Positions 50,178 through 59,674 of a DNA stretch of 64,000 nt are shown piece after piece. The stretch is from NCBI RefSeq assembly GCF_004138215.1, contig NZ_RYYS01000064.1:1-64000 (forward strand). The letters run 5' to 3'. Every line of letters begins with the position of its first letter. Positions within the stretch are counted from its first letter, which is position 1. A program made the position numbers and the translations under genes. The stretch is from Anaerophilus nitritigenes (GTDB taxonomy: Bacteria > Bacillota > Clostridia > Peptostreptococcales > Thermotaleaceae). The notes below the pieces were generated by a model that saw only the letters and a list, made by a program, of their open reading frames with translations, made no database searches and was not told the origin of the DNA.

Positions 50178-50867
50178 ATGTATAGATCTTGTCCAACGGG
50201 AACGATAAGTTATGTTGTAAAGCCAGGTGATAGTTTATATGCAATTGCAAAAAAATATAATACTACAGTAGAGTATCTTGTTTTTTTAAATGGATTAAAA
50301 AATCCAAATAACCTTCAAGTAGGAGAGGGGCTTTGTGTACCTATGATGCCTAATATATCTTGTCCTACTGGAAGTTATTATACTATCAAATATGGAGATA
50401 CATTATATAAAATTGCAAAGGAATATAATATTTCTGTAAATGAAATTATAAGACTCAATCCATATTTAAATCCTTATCATTTGATGGTAGGCCAAGTGAT
50501 ATGTATTCCTAAAAAGACAATATCATGTCCGAGTGGAAAATTATATACTATAGAAGACGGAGATACTTTCTTTAAGATTGCTACTAAATTTGATATTTCT
50601 TATGAATTACTTAAGACATCAAATCCTAATTTAGATGTAGACCATCTTGTAGTAGGAGAACAAATATGTATTCCTAAGTCCAAACCTTCTCTAACTTGTC
50701 CAGAAAATAAAACTTATATTATTCAACCTGGAGAAAGTTTATCTTCTGTAGCAGAAAAATTTGTAGTGGGAGCCAATGAATTGTTAAAAGCGAATCCTAA
50801 CATGATTACAAGTGAATTTGCTCCTGGAAGACTTATATGTATTCCAACAAAACAAGCAGATGTGTAA
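50178..50867 (+). CDS. Four-LysM-repeat protein (spore/cell-wall binding)
   Basis: 229 residues made of four LysM domains of about 45 residues each (starting near residues 8, 66, 122 and 178), joined by short SCP(S/T)G linkers that each carry Cys. Typical signatures are VKPGDSLYAIAKKYNT and VGEGLCVPM. No signal peptide or catalytic domain. Similar SafA-like LysM proteins are laid down in the spore coat or cortex from the mother cell. The repeated Cys before and at the end of each LysM could form disulfides within a coat. AAGGGGGA precedes the ATG. Confidence 0.88.
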   Translation: MYRSCPTGTISYVVKPGDSLYAIAKKYNTTVEYLVFLNGLKNPNNLQVGEGLCVPMMPNISCPTGSYYTIKYGDTLYKIAKEYNISVNEIIRLNPYLNPYHLMVGQVICIPKKTISCPSGKLYTIEDGDTFFKIATKFDISYELLKTSNPNLDVDHLVVGEQICIPKSKPSLTCPENKTYIIQPGESLSSVAEKFVVGANELLKANPNMITSEFAPGRLICIPTKQADV

Positions 50868-50888
50868 GGCCTTTATGAGGCCTTTTTG
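50866..50888 (+). terminator. Terminator after the LysM gene
   Basis: AAGGCC / GGCCTT with a 7-base loop and T run, overlapping the stop codon. Confidence 0.8.
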
Positions 50889-50915
50889 ATATAATAAAAG
50901 AGAGGAGGGATGGAT

Positions 50916-51608
50916 ATGGATAAAAGAAAAATACTCATTGTAGATGATGATATATATATTTGTGAATTGATTGAGATGTATCTAAAAAAAGAAGGATATA
51001 AAGTTTGTGTAGCTTATGATGGAGTAAGTGTCATAGAAAAATTTAAAGAAGAAACACCAAGTCTTGTAATTTTAGATATTATGCTTCCCAAAATGGATGG
51101 ATGGGATGTATGTAGAGAGATAAAAAAAATAAGTAATGTACCTATTATTATGCTTACAGCAAAAGGAGATACTTTTGATAAGGTCTTGGGATTAAAATTA
51201 GGAGCAGATGATTATATAGTAAAGCCCTTTGAACCTAGAGAGTTAATAGCAAGAGTAGAAGCTGTTTTAAGAAGGATGGGAGAGAAGCCTGTTACTACAA
51301 GAAGTATTATTCTTCCTAATTTATCTATAGATACGGATCTTTATAGAGTAAAAATAAATGACAAAATTATTGTGTTGCCTCCAAAGGAAATGGAGCTTTT
51401 ATATTTTTTAGTTAAAAATAAAAATATAGTATTTACAAGAGAACAACTAATTGAAAACATTTGGGGATTCGATTTTGAAGGAGATATAAGAACTATAGAT
51501 GTACATATTAAAAGAATAAGGAAAAAGCTTGAATCTTTAAAAAATCAATATAGTATCCAAACTATATGGGGAGTAGGATATAAGTTTGAGGTGAAAAATA
51601 ATGCTTGA
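50916..51608 (+). CDS. OmpR/PhoB-family response regulator
   Basis: 230 residues. The receiver domain has acidic pocket DDD (about 9-11), phosphoacceptor Asp in VILDIMLPKMDGWD (about residue 52), Thr in MLTAKG and Lys in IVKPFEP. The C-terminal winged helix (about 130-228) ends with RTIDVHIKRIRKKL and IQTIWGVGYKF. The stop overlaps the kinase start. With the downstream HtrA it recalls the CssRS system of Bacillus that controls htrA. The AGGAGGG site favours the ATG at 50916 over 50910. Confidence 0.93.
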   Translation: MDKRKILIVDDDIYICELIEMYLKKEGYKVCVAYDGVSVIEKFKEETPSLVILDIMLPKMDGWDVCREIKKISNVPIIMLTAKGDTFDKVLGLKLGADDYIVKPFEPRELIARVEAVLRRMGEKPVTTRSIILPNLSIDTDLYRVKINDKIIVLPPKEMELLYFLVKNKNIVFTREQLIENIWGFDFEGDIRTIDVHIKRIRKKLESLKNQYSIQTIWGVGYKFEVKNNA

Positions 51609-53016
51609 TACAGTATTTAAAAAGTTATTTGCTACTTATTTTATAATTATTATTATTACTTTTTTAATACTAGGTTTGTTAGCTTCTCAACTTTTTGAAA
51701 ATTATTTTTTTAATAGACATGAAAAATTACTTTTACAAGAAGGAGAAAAAATTAATGAATTAGTGATTGATTATTTAAATAGAAATATTACAAAGGAAAG
51801 ATTAAATATAGAACTTCAATCTGTAGAGAGATTTTTAAATACAAGAATATGGATAATTGATCAAAGAGGAATTATTTATGGAGTATCTAGTGATGAAAAG
51901 AAATGGATTGGAAAGCAGATTACTACCACAGATATTTTAGAGGTGTTTGAAGGAAAAATAATTGTAAAAAAAGGAGTGTATGAAGGGATAGGACAAGCTC
52001 CAATGGTTACCGTAGGAATGCCTATTTTTATCAATGGAAGAGTAGATAATGCTATTGTTATGCACTCGCCCCTTTATGAAATTACAAAGGTTATTAAAGA
52101 AGTTCACAAAATTATATGGAAGGCTATGGCTGTATCTCTTCTTATTTCTTTTGTGATTCTTTATGTGTTGGCTAAAAAGCTTTCAGGTCCTATAAGATCA
52201 ATGGGACAAGCAGCTCAAAAAATTGCAAAAGGAGATTTTAGTCAAAGAGTAGAGGTAATAGATGAGAAAGATGAAATTGGGAAAGTTACAAAAACTTTTA
52301 ATGATATGGCAGAGCAATTGGAAAGAATTGAAGATCATAGAAGAAGTTTTATCTCTGCTGTTGCTCATGAATTGAGATCTCCTCTTACGTTGATTCAAGG
52401 TTTTGTACAGGGAATGGTAGATGGAACAATAAAAAAAGATGAACAGAAGAAATATTTACATATTATCTTAGGCGAAACAAAAAGACTTACAAAATTTATT
52501 GGTAATTTATTGGATATTCAAAAAATGGAATCTGATCAATATCCTATTTATCCACAAAAGTTTCATATCAATGAATTGATTGTAAGAACTTTATTAAAAT
52601 ATGAAGAGACGATTGAAAGAAAAAATATTTATATAGATCTTCATTTGAAAGAAAAAATATCACTTGTATGGGCGGATAAGGATGCATATGAGCAAGTACT
52701 TGTAAATCTTTTAGATAATGCTATAAAGTTTATGAAAGAAAATAAAAATCTTAAAATTTATACTTATGAAGAAAAAAATAAGGTATGGGTAAAAATAGAA
52801 GATGAAGGAGTAGGTATTGAAAAAGAAGAGCAAAATAAAATATGGGATAGATTTTATAAAATTGATAAATCTAGAGATCGAAATAAAGAAGGAACAGGAC
52901 TTGGTTTGTATATTGTAAAAAAAATAATAGATAGGCATAAAGAGAAAATAATCTTAGAAAGTCATATGAATAAAGGAACTACTTTTATTTTTTCGCTTTC
53001 TATTTTAAAAGAATAA
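51601..53016 (+). CDS. Sensor histidine kinase
   Basis: 471 residues. A membrane helix (about 9-31), an extracellular sensor domain of about 135 residues, a second helix (about 175-195), HAMP (about 196-248), then HisKA with SAVAHELRSPLTLIQG (His near 261). The HATPase domain has N-box NLLDNAIKFM, G1 DEGVGI and G2 GTGLGLYIVKKI. Phosphorylates the regulator encoded just before, with which it overlaps by 8 bases. The likely target is the protease gene downstream. Confidence 0.93.
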   Translation: MLDTVFKKLFATYFIIIIITFLILGLLASQLFENYFFNRHEKLLLQEGEKINELVIDYLNRNITKERLNIELQSVERFLNTRIWIIDQRGIIYGVSSDEKKWIGKQITTTDILEVFEGKIIVKKGVYEGIGQAPMVTVGMPIFINGRVDNAIVMHSPLYEITKVIKEVHKIIWKAMAVSLLISFVILYVLAKKLSGPIRSMGQAAQKIAKGDFSQRVEVIDEKDEIGKVTKTFNDMAEQLERIEDHRRSFISAVAHELRSPLTLIQGFVQGMVDGTIKKDEQKKYLHIILGETKRLTKFIGNLLDIQKMESDQYPIYPQKFHINELIVRTLLKYEETIERKNIYIDLHLKEKISLVWADKDAYEQVLVNLLDNAIKFMKENKNLKIYTYEEKNKVWVKIEDEGVGIEKEEQNKIWDRFYKIDKSRDRNKEGTGLGLYIVKKIIDRHKEKIILESHMNKGTTFIFSLSILKE

Positions 53017-53017
53017 A

Positions 53018-53063
53018 TTGTTCACAAATTGTTCATATTCTGTTCATAACCTTTTTATATAAT
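53018..53063 (+). promoter_or_regulatory. htrA promoter with three 11-bp-phased direct repeats
   Basis: TTGTTCA at 53018, TTGTTCA at 53029 and CTGTTCA at 53040 are exactly 11 bases apart. The last overlaps the -35 position of TATAAT at 53058-53063. One-turn-phased direct repeats are the usual target of OmpR-family activators, here probably the regulator encoded upstream. Confidence 0.75.
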
Positions 53064-53092
53064 ACACTTATCAACAGAAAGAGGGGATGAAA

Positions 53093-54280
53093 ATGGAAGA
53101 TGAAAAAATAGAAATTATTGATGTTCCAGTAGTTTATACAGTAAAAGAGGAAAAAAAGCCAAATAGAAAAAAAGGATATTTTATGATTTGTATTATTTTA
53201 ATTTCAGCTTTGTTAGGGGGAATCATTGCAAGTTATATAATGCCTGTTTACATATTTGGACATATTCTTCCTTATCCGGATCATTACTTTGGAAAAGATA
53301 AAAAGCAAGTCATTCAAGTAGAGGATACAAATACACAATTTTTAGTATCGGCAGTTGCAAAAAAATCTATGGCTTGTGTAGTTGGGATTACAACTCAAAG
53401 TGTAGAAGAAGATTTTTTCTTTGGAAGAAAAGTAGCACAAGGGTTAGGGACTGGAGTTATTGTAGATAAAAATGGATACATTTTAACAAATTCACATGTG
53501 ATTAACAATGGAAAAGTACAACAAATCAATATTTTATTTGATGATGGAAAAAAGAAAGAAGCTAAGATTCTTTGGAATGATTCGATGCTAGATTTGGCAG
53601 TATTAAAAGTAGAGGGGCTAAATTTAGCTGTAGCAGATTTAGGAGATTCTGATGATTTGCAGGTAGGGCAAGTCGCTATTGCTATAGGAAATCCATTGGG
53701 TATGGAATTTGAAAAAACTGTGACTTCAGGTATTATTAGTGGATTAGGAAGAAAAGTACAAATCAATGAAAGAGAGAGTATTGAAAATTTGATTCAAACA
53801 GATGCTTCTATCAATCCAGGAAATAGTGGAGGACCTCTTTTAAATAATAAAGGAGAAGTTATTGGGATTAATACAGCTAAAATTCAATCAGGAGAAGGTT
53901 TAGGTTTTGCTATTCCTATTAATATAGCAAAGCCAATTGTAGATCAATTTATACAAAAAGGTGAATTTAGTAAAACTTATTTAGGAATTAAAGGTGTAGA
54001 TGTAGATGTTTTTGAAAAATATATGAATACAGATTTATCTGTACCTAAAGGAGTATATATACTAGAGATTACACCTAATTCTCCGGCGAATAAAGGAGAT
54101 CTTCGCAGTGGCGATATTATTATAGGTATACAAGATCAAAAGATATCTGGTATGAGAGAACTTTCAACAAGACTTTATCAATATAGACCAGAGGATAAGA
54201 TCGATGTAAAAGTTATGAGAAATGGAAAAGAAATAAATTTAAAAATAACTTTAGAAGAAATACCTAAAAAGTATGAGTAA
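53093..54280 (+). CDS. htrA: HtrA/DegP-like membrane serine protease
   Basis: About 395 residues. Cytosolic N terminus, a membrane helix (about 30-50), then an S1C trypsin-like domain. The catalytic triad is visible: His in TNSHVI (about 133), Asp in MLDLAVLKV (about 166) and Ser in NPGNSGGPL (about 244). A C-terminal PDZ domain (about 290-385) has GVYILEITPNSPANKGDLRSGDIIIGI. It removes misfolded proteins outside the membrane. Flanked by a two-component system as in CssRS-HtrA regulation. GAGGGG favours the ATG at 53093. Confidence 0.93.
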   Translation: MEDEKIEIIDVPVVYTVKEEKKPNRKKGYFMICIILISALLGGIIASYIMPVYIFGHILPYPDHYFGKDKKQVIQVEDTNTQFLVSAVAKKSMACVVGITTQSVEEDFFFGRKVAQGLGTGVIVDKNGYILTNSHVINNGKVQQINILFDDGKKKEAKILWNDSMLDLAVLKVEGLNLAVADLGDSDDLQVGQVAIAIGNPLGMEFEKTVTSGIISGLGRKVQINERESIENLIQTDASINPGNSGGPLLNNKGEVIGINTAKIQSGEGLGFAIPINIAKPIVDQFIQKGEFSKTYLGIKGVDVDVFEKYMNTDLSVPKGVYILEITPNSPANKGDLRSGDIIIGIQDQKISGMRELSTRLYQYRPEDKIDVKVMRNGKEINLKITLEEIPKKYE

Positions 54281-54372
54281 AAATAATCGATATTTTGTAA
54301 TGATTCCCATGGATAAAAGGAAGGAGAAAGAGCAATCTAATAGTAAGCTTTTATGCTAAAGGAGGAAATGAT

Positions 54373-54546
54373 ATGCATATTCGAGAAGGAATGATTCCTA
54401 CTGCATTAGGGTCTGCTGTTACTTTAACAGGAACTATTATGAAAAGAAAAGATATAGCACCTATGATTGCTGCAGGGATTGTAGGCTTTGGTCTTGCTCA
54501 TATATTATTAGGCACAGTAGATATGGTACAAAACCAAAGACATTAA
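54373..54546 (+). CDS. Small glycine-rich two-helix protein, unknown
   Basis: 57 residues. AAAGGAGGAAATG precedes the ATG at a good distance. Two hydrophobic stretches (TALGSAVTLTGTIM and MIAAGIVGFGLAHILLG) are separated by KRKDI, so it is probably a membrane hairpin. A similar short protein is met in other clostridia, but I know of no function. Terminator follows directly. Confidence 0.6.
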   Translation: MHIREGMIPTALGSAVTLTGTIMKRKDIAPMIAAGIVGFGLAHILLGTVDMVQNQRH

Positions 54547-54551
54547 CCATT

Positions 54552-54586
54552 TAAAAAGATACTGCCCTTTAGCAGTATCTTTTTAA
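54552..54586 (+). terminator. Terminator
   Basis: AAAAAGATACTGC / GCAGTATCTTTTT stem with a 6-base loop, between two convergent small genes. Confidence 0.85.
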
Positions 54587-54594
54587 ATATCAAA

Positions 54595-54933
54595 TTAATC
54601 GTTGTAGATGCATTGCATTGCACGCATTCTACATGCTTCAGCTTTACACATATAAGCCATGGATTCATGCATATGTTCCATATAACATAATTCTTTGAGA
54701 TCTTGTTCTCCCATAACGGGCATGCTAGGTGGCATGCCAATAGGAGGGCACATGCCAGGCATTTGAGGTGGCATACCAATAGGAGGACACATGCCAGGCA
54801 TTTGAGGTGGCATACCAATAGGAGGTTGCATACCAGGCATTCCAGGTGGCATACCGGGCATTCCAACAGGTGGCATTGGGTATGGATCACGATCCATGCT
54901 AGGTTCTCTCATATATTCTTCATGTACAGACAT
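54595..54933 (-). CDS. Met/Pro-rich repeat protein, coat-like
   Basis: 112 residues. An acidic start (about 1-18) is followed by a stretch (about 19-73) of Met-Pro-Gly sequence with three 13-residue repeats of the form (C/Q)PPIGMPPQMPGM. The C-terminal part (about 75-112) is helical with Cys, Met and Arg (CYMEHMHESMAYMCKAEAC). Such Met/Pro repeats recall clostridial spore-coat proteins, and Cys/Met/His content could also bind copper, whose efflux genes lie next door. Both ideas are inference from composition. Confidence 0.75.
   Translation of the reverse strand: MSVHEEYMREPSMDRDPYPMPPVGMPGMPPGMPGMQPPIGMPPQMPGMCPPIGMPPQMPGMCPPIGMPPSMPVMGEQDLKELCYMEHMHESMAYMCKAEACRMRAMQCIYND
54726..54842 (-). 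repeat. Three tandem 39-bp repeats inside the Met/Pro protein gene
   Basis: Units at 54726-54764, 54765-54803 and 54804-54842, near-identical with a few substitutions, in frame and without indels. A partial fourth unit follows. Suggests recent expansion by slippage or unequal exchange. Confidence 0.9.
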
Positions 54934-55028
54934 TTTTTTTTCCCCCTTATAATAATAAAAAATTTCTTTCTTCAGTTATAGGATATGCGTAGAAGTGAGA
55001 TTGTGATACACAAGAAATTTATAAAGAC

Positions 55029-55083
55029 TTGACAAAAAAAAGAAAGTCATATAATATAAAAGCAAGATACCCCCTAGGGGTAT
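55029..55083 (+). promoter_or_regulatory. copA promoter with CsoR operator
   Basis: TTGACA (55029-55034) with TATAAT (55050-55055; spacer of 15, rather short). The near-perfect palindrome ATACCCCCTAGGGGTAT (55067-55083) is the known CsoR box. CsoR without copper would block this promoter. Confidence 0.9.
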
Positions 55084-55097
55084 AAAGGAGGGGTAAT

Positions 55098-57329
55098 ATG
55101 AAAAAAGAAATGCTAAAAATAAATGGTATGACTTGTGCAGCTTGTGCAAAAGCTTCAGAAAGAGTAGTAAAGAAGTTAGATGGTGTACAAGAGGTAAGTG
55201 TAAATTTTGCTACAGAGAAAATGTCTTTAGAATATGATGAAGATAAAGTAAAGCTTTTAGATATTAAGGAAGCAATCAAAAAAGCTGGATATACTCCCTT
55301 GAATATTGAGAAAAATACAGTATTAGATGAAGACCGAAAAGAACAAGAAATAAAAAATCTAAAGAAAAGGTTTTTTGTATCAACTGTATTTGCACTACCG
55401 CTTCTTTATATTGCTATGGGACCGATGATAGGATTATATCTTCCGAAGTTTATTCATCCTATGATTCATCCATTGAATTTTGCATGGATTCAAATATTAC
55501 TTGTTATACCCATATTAAGTTATGGATATAAGTTTTATACAGTAGGATTTTCAGCAATATTTAGAAAAAATCCAAATATGGATTCTTTGGTTGCAATGGG
55601 TACAGGAGCAGCAGTTTTATATGGAATTTATGCAACTTATAAAATAGCAAATGGGGAAGTGATGTATGCTCATCATCTATATTTTGAATCAGCTGGAGTA
55701 ATTATTGCCTTAATTTCCTTAGGAAAATATCTAGAAAGTGTAAGTAAAGGAAAAACTTCACAAGCTATTAAAAAATTAATGGGATTAGCACCTAAGAATG
55801 CGATTATTATAAGAAACGAAGAAGAGATAGAAATTCCTATTGAAGAAGTACAGGTAGGAGATGTAGTTTTAGTAAAACCTGGAGGGAAAATACCTGTAGA
55901 TGGAGAAGTGATAGATGGAAATACTTTCATAGATGAATCCATGCTTACGGGAGAGAGTATTCCTGTAGAAAAGAAAAAAGGAGACAAAGTAGTAGGAGGA
56001 AGTATCAATAAGCAAGGAATGATTTATTTTAAAGCTACAAAGGTAGGAGAAGATACTGCTCTTTCACAAATTATTCAATTAGTAGAAGAGGCACAAGGTT
56101 CAAAGGCTCCTATTGCTAAGTTAGCAGATGTAGTTTCTTCTTATTTTGTTCCTATAGTATTTTGCATTGGTACATTATCTGCATTGATTTGGTATGTAAG
56201 TGGAAAAGATCCTGTATTTTCTCTTACTATATTTATTTCAGTATTGATTATTGCATGTCCTTGTGCATTAGGATTAGCTACTCCTACTGCAATTATGGTT
56301 GGGACAGGAAAAGGAGCAGAACATGGAGTTTTGATAAAAGGGGGAGAAGCATTAGAATCGGCTCATAAAATTCAAACAGTAGTATTTGATAAAACAGGAA
56401 CGATCACACAGGGAAGACCTGAGGTTACAGATCTTATTACTTTTACAGATATGGATACACTAGAAATACTTAAGCTTGCAGCATCGGCAGAAAGAGGATC
56501 AGAACATCCCTTAGGAGAAGCTATTGTAAGAAAGGCTAAAAGTAAACAAATCAATATTTTGAAATCAGAAGATTTTGTAGCCATTCCAGGACATGGTATT
56601 GAAGTACAAATAGAAAATAAAAATATATTTTTAGGAAATAAAAAACTAATGAAACAAAAAAATATACCAATAGAAAAAGCAAAAGATATAGGACAAGAAC
56701 TAGCAGATGAAGGGAAAACTCCTATGTATATGGCAATAGATCATGAGTTAGTAGCTCTTATTGCTGTTGCAGATGTAGTGAAGGAAAATAGTAAAGACGC
56801 TATAAAAAAGCTTCACAACATGGGTATAAAAGTCGCTATGATTACAGGAGACAATGAAAGAACAGCAAATGCTATAGCCAAACAAGTAGGAATTGATAGA
56901 GTATATGCAGAAGTTTTACCTGAAGACAAAGCAAGTGAAGTGAAAAAAATTCAAAATGAAGGAGACGTTGTAGCTATGGTGGGAGATGGAATTAATGATG
57001 CTCCAGCTCTAGCTCAAGCGGATGTAGGGATTGCAATAGGATCAGGAACAGATGTTGCTATGGAATCAGCGGACATTGTGCTTATGAGAAGTGATTTGAT
57101 GGATGTTTCTACTGCTATTCAATTAAGTAAGAGCACCATTAGAAATATCAAGCAAAATCTTTTTTGGGCATTTTTATATAATACAGCAGGAATACCATTG
57201 GCGGCAGGAGTGTTTTATGCATTAGGAGGGCCCCTTTTAGATCCTATGTTTGCGGGAGCTGCAATGTCTTTAAGTTCTGTATCTGTGCTAACAAATGCTT
57301 TAAGACTTAAGAATTTTAAACCAAATTAG
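55098..57329 (+). CDS. copA: Copper-exporting P1B-type ATPase CopA
   Basis: 743 residues. One N-terminal heavy-metal domain with GMTCAAC (about 10-16), then eight membrane helices. Motifs: TGES (about 277), the copper-selective CPC in [12 protein letters not shown] (about 391-402), phosphorylation [13 protein letters not shown], and [15 protein letters not shown] (about 635-649). Exports Cu+. Just one HMA domain, where many CopA proteins have two. GGAGGGG precedes the ATG, close to the CsoR box. Confidence 0.96.
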   Translation: MKKEMLKINGMTCAACAKASERVVKKLDGVQEVSVNFATEKMSLEYDEDKVKLLDIKEAIKKAGYTPLNIEKNTVLDEDRKEQEIKNLKKRFFVSTVFALPLLYIAMGPMIGLYLPKFIHPMIHPLNFAWIQILLVIPILSYGYKFYTVGFSAIFRKNPNMDSLVAMGTGAAVLYGIYATYKIANGEVMYAHHLYFESAGVIIALISLGKYLESVSKGKTSQAIKKLMGLAPKNAIIIRNEEEIEIPIEEVQVGDVVLVKPGGKIPVDGEVIDGNTFIDESMLTGESIPVEKKKGDKVVGGSINKQGMIYFKATKVGEDTALSQIIQLVEEAQGSKAPIAKLADVVSSYFVPIVFCIGTLSALIWYVSGKDPVFSLTIFISVLIIACPCALGLATPTAIMVGTGKGAEHGVLIKGGEALESAHKIQTVVFDKTGTITQGRPEVTDLITFTDMDTLEILKLAASAERGSEHPLGEAIVRKAKSKQINILKSEDFVAIPGHGIEVQIENKNIFLGNKKLMKQKNIPIEKAKDIGQELADEGKTPMYMAIDHELVALIAVADVVKENSKDAIKKLHNMGIKVAMITGDNERTANAIAKQVGIDRVYAEVLPEDKASEVKKIQNEGDVVAMVGDGINDAPALAQADVGIAIGSGTDVAMESADIVLMRSDLMDVSTAIQLSKSTIRNIKQNLFWAFLYNTAGIPLAAGVFYALGGPLLDPMFAGAAMSLSSVSVLTNALRLKNFKPN

Positions 57330-57340
57330 GAGGAGAGATT

Positions 57341-57556
57341 ATGAAAAAATTAATGATCATTGAAGGAATGAGTTGTATGCATTGTGTAAATCATGTAAAG
57401 AATGCATTAGAAGAACTAGAAGGAGTTAAGGAGGTTGTAGTAGATTTACAAGGAAAAAATGCTGTGATACAATTAAGTAAAGAAGTGAAAGATGAAGCAT
57501 TGAAAAATGAAGTAGAAGAAGTAGGCTATGAAGTTATTGAAATAAAAAGTATATAA
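57341..57556 (+). CDS. copZ: Copper chaperone CopZ
   Basis: 71 residues, HMA fold. The metal loop reads GMSCMHC (about 8-14). Delivers Cu+ to CopA and to CsoR. It lies 11 bases after copA, with AGGAGGAG upstream, so the two form an operon. Confidence 0.93.
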   Translation: MKKLMIIEGMSCMHCVNHVKNALEELEGVKEVVVDLQGKNAVIQLSKEVKDEALKNEVEEVGYEVIEIKSI

Positions 57557-57560
57557 CAAA

Positions 57561-57600
57561 AAAAGTCTTAGATAGAATTGCTTCTTCTAAGACTTTTCTT
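57561..57600 (+). terminator. Hairpin between copZ and csoR
   Basis: AAAGTCTTAGA / TCTAAGACTTT with a 13-base loop, short T tail. It may attenuate read-through into csoR. Confidence 0.65.
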
Positions 57601-57615
57601 GTAAGGAGGAAATTT

Positions 57616-57933
57616 ATGAAAAAAAAGGAACCTTGTTGTCATATCATAGATGGAGAAAAAGTAAGTCATCGTTCACAAGAAGTAACGAATGCTTTGGTAA
57701 ATAGATTAAACAGAATAGAAGGACAAGTAAGAGGTATTAAAGGAATGGTTGAAAAGGGAGTTTACTGCAATGATATTTTGATTCAAATAGCAGCTATACA
57801 ATCCGCTATGAAGGGAGTAGGAAGAGTATTGCTTGAGAGTCATATGCGTACTTGTATTGTAGAGCGTATAAAAGAAGGAGATGAAGAGGTGATAGAGGAG
57901 ATTCTTACAACTATTGATCGTATGATTAAGTAA
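57616..57933 (+). CDS. csoR: Copper-sensing repressor CsoR
   Basis: 105 residues. DUF156 four-helix fold: LVNRLNRIEGQVRGIKGMV, then sensor Cys in YCNDIL and His/Cys in ESHMRTC (C-H-C site for Cu+). The N terminus has an extra CCH (residues 7-9). Placed after copAZ and linked to the palindrome in front of copA, so the assignment is firm. Own GTAAGGAGG site. Confidence 0.92.
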   Translation: MKKKEPCCHIIDGEKVSHRSQEVTNALVNRLNRIEGQVRGIKGMVEKGVYCNDILIQIAAIQSAMKGVGRVLLESHMRTCIVERIKEGDEEVIEEILTTIDRMIK

Positions 57934-57956
57934 AAGGTGGCAAAGCCACCTTTTTA
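57932..57956. terminator. Terminator between csoR and ribH
   Basis: AAAAGGTGGC / GCCACCTTTT with an AAA loop, overlapping both stop codons of the convergent genes. Confidence 0.9.
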
Positions 57957-58415
57957 GAATTCTTTAAGTAAATTAGCCATTTCAATAGCAGTCATAGCTG
58001 CATCGTATCCTTTATTTCCAGCTTTCGTTCCTGCTCTTTCAATAGCTTGTTCTATAGTATCTGTAGTAAGTACTCCAAATACTACTGGAACTTCAGTTTC
58101 AAGTCCTACTAAAGCTACTCCCTTTGTGACTTCACTAGATACATAATCAAAATGAGGAGTGGCACCTCTTATCACTGCACCCAAACAAATGATTCCATCA
58201 TATTTGTTAGATTTGGCAAGTTTTTTAGCAACTAAAGGGATTTCAAAAGCTCCTGGGACCCATATGATTTCTATATCACTTTCATCAGCTCCATGTCTTT
58301 TTAGTGCATCTAATGCACCTGATAAAAGCTTACTTCCAATAAATTCATTAAATCTTCCTATGATTACTGCAAATTTTAATTCCTTTACAATTAATTTTCC
58401 TTCGTATATTTTCAT
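57954..58415 (-). CDS. ribH: 6,7-dimethyl-8-ribityllumazine synthase
   Basis: 153 residues. Family signatures [19 protein letters not shown] (about 20-38), VPGAFEIP (about 52-59), [14 protein letters not shown] (about 79-92) with catalytic His, and [17 protein letters not shown]. Last step but one of riboflavin synthesis. Last gene of the rib operon; AGGAGGAA is the ribosome site. Confidence 0.96.
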   Translation of the reverse strand: MKIYEGKLIVKELKFAVIIGRFNEFIGSKLLSGALDALKRHGADESDIEIIWVPGAFEIPLVAKKLAKSNKYDGIICLGAVIRGATPHFDYVSSEVTKGVALVGLETEVPVVFGVLTTDTIEQAIERAGTKAGNKGYDAAMTAIEMANLLKEF

Positions 58416-58417
58416 TT

Positions 58418-59626
58418 TTATTCCTCCTCTGTGTTTAACATATGGCCCATTTTTTCTTCTTTTGTTTTTAAATAAAATTCATTTTCTTTATGATAGTCCA
58501 TGATAATAGGAACTCTTTCTACCATCTCTAATCCATAGCCAGAAAGACCAGAAAGCTTTTTAGGATTGTTTGTCATGAGTTTTATTTTTTTAATTCCTAA
58601 GTCAGAAAGAATTTGTGCACCTATTCCATAATCTCTCATATCTTCAGGAAATCCTAATGCAATATTAGCTTGTACTGTATCCATTCCTTGATCTTGAAGA
58701 GCATAAGCTTTTAATTTATTGATAAGACCAATGCCTCTTCCTTCTTGGCGCATATATAAAAGAACTCCTCGTCCTTCTTTTTCGATTTGTCTCATAGCAG
58801 ACTCATATTGTTCACCACAATCACAACGAAGAGAGCCAAAAGCATCTCCTGTGAGACATTCAGAGTGAACTCTTACTAAAACTGGATTTCCGTCTGAAAT
58901 ATCTCCTTTTATAAGGGCTATGTGATGCTCTTTATTTAATTTGTTTTGATATCCTATGACTTTAAAGTTTCCATATTTTGTAGGTAGAGAAGCTTCTGCC
59001 ATTTTTTCTACGAGTATTTCATGTTTTCTTCTATACTCTATTAAATCTGCAATAGTAATAATTTTTAGATTATGCTTTTTAACATATTCCATAAGCTCTG
59101 GAGTTCTTGCCATAGATCCATCTTCATTCATAATCTCACAAATGACTCCAGCTGGATAAAGACCAGCAAGCTTTGCTAAATCTACACAAGCTTCAGTATG
59201 ACCTGCTCTTTTTAATACGCCTCCTTCTTTGGCCTCAAGGGGGAAAATATGACCAGGCTTTCTAAAGTCATGAGATGTACTATTTGGAGCCAACACTTTT
59301 TGTATAGTATGAGCTCTTTCAAAAGCAGAAATTCCAGTTGTGGTATCTATAGCATCAATAGATACAGTAAATGCAGTTTGATGATTATCTGTATTGTGAG
59401 ATACCATCTGAGGCATATCTAACTCTTTTAGCTTTTCTTTGCATATAGGCATACAAATTAATCCTCTTGCATGTTTTGCCATAAAATTGATGTGTTCAGG
59501 CTTTACAAACTCAGCAGCCATTAAAAGATCTCCTTCATTTTCTCGATCTTCATCATCAATGACTACAACCATTTTTCCAACTTTAATATCTTCTAAAGCT
59601 TGTTGAATTGTATTAAATTTATACAT
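58418..59626 (-). CDS. ribBA: RibBA: DHBP synthase / GTP cyclohydrolase II
   Basis: About 402 residues. N-terminal 3,4-dihydroxy-2-butanone 4-phosphate synthase ([23 protein letters not shown]). C-terminal GTP cyclohydrolase II (about 205-400) with zinc ligands Cys in [19 protein letters not shown] and catalytic RQEGRGIGL. Supplies both precursors of riboflavin. A GTG at 59635 lies inside GAGGTG, so the ATG at 59626 is preferred. Two bases from ribH. Confidence 0.96.
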   Translation of the reverse strand: MYKFNTIQQALEDIKVGKMVVVIDDEDRENEGDLLMAAEFVKPEHINFMAKHARGLICMPICKEKLKELDMPQMVSHNTDNHQTAFTVSIDAIDTTTGISAFERAHTIQKVLAPNSTSHDFRKPGHIFPLEAKEGGVLKRAGHTEACVDLAKLAGLYPAGVICEIMNEDGSMARTPELMEYVKKHNLKIITIADLIEYRRKHEILVEKMAEASLPTKYGNFKVIGYQNKLNKEHHIALIKGDISDGNPVLVRVHSECLTGDAFGSLRCDCGEQYESAMRQIEKEGRGVLLYMRQEGRGIGLINKLKAYALQDQGMDTVQANIALGFPEDMRDYGIGAQILSDLGIKKIKLMTNNPKKLSGLSGYGLEMVERVPIIMDYHKENEFYLKTKEEKMGHMLNTEEE

Positions 59627-59674
59627 TTTTATCACCTCGTTTTAAATTATAAAAAATCTATACTGTATCTAAAT

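Noticed and set aside
54726-54842. CRISPR-like array
   Set aside because: The repeats are tandem with no spacers and are in frame inside a coding gene.
54703-54981. 92-codon plus-strand ORF across the Met/Pro repeats
   Set aside because: His/Arg/Trp-rich repeats are the complement of the Met/Pro codons; the minus-strand gene has the good ribosome site and biased codon use.
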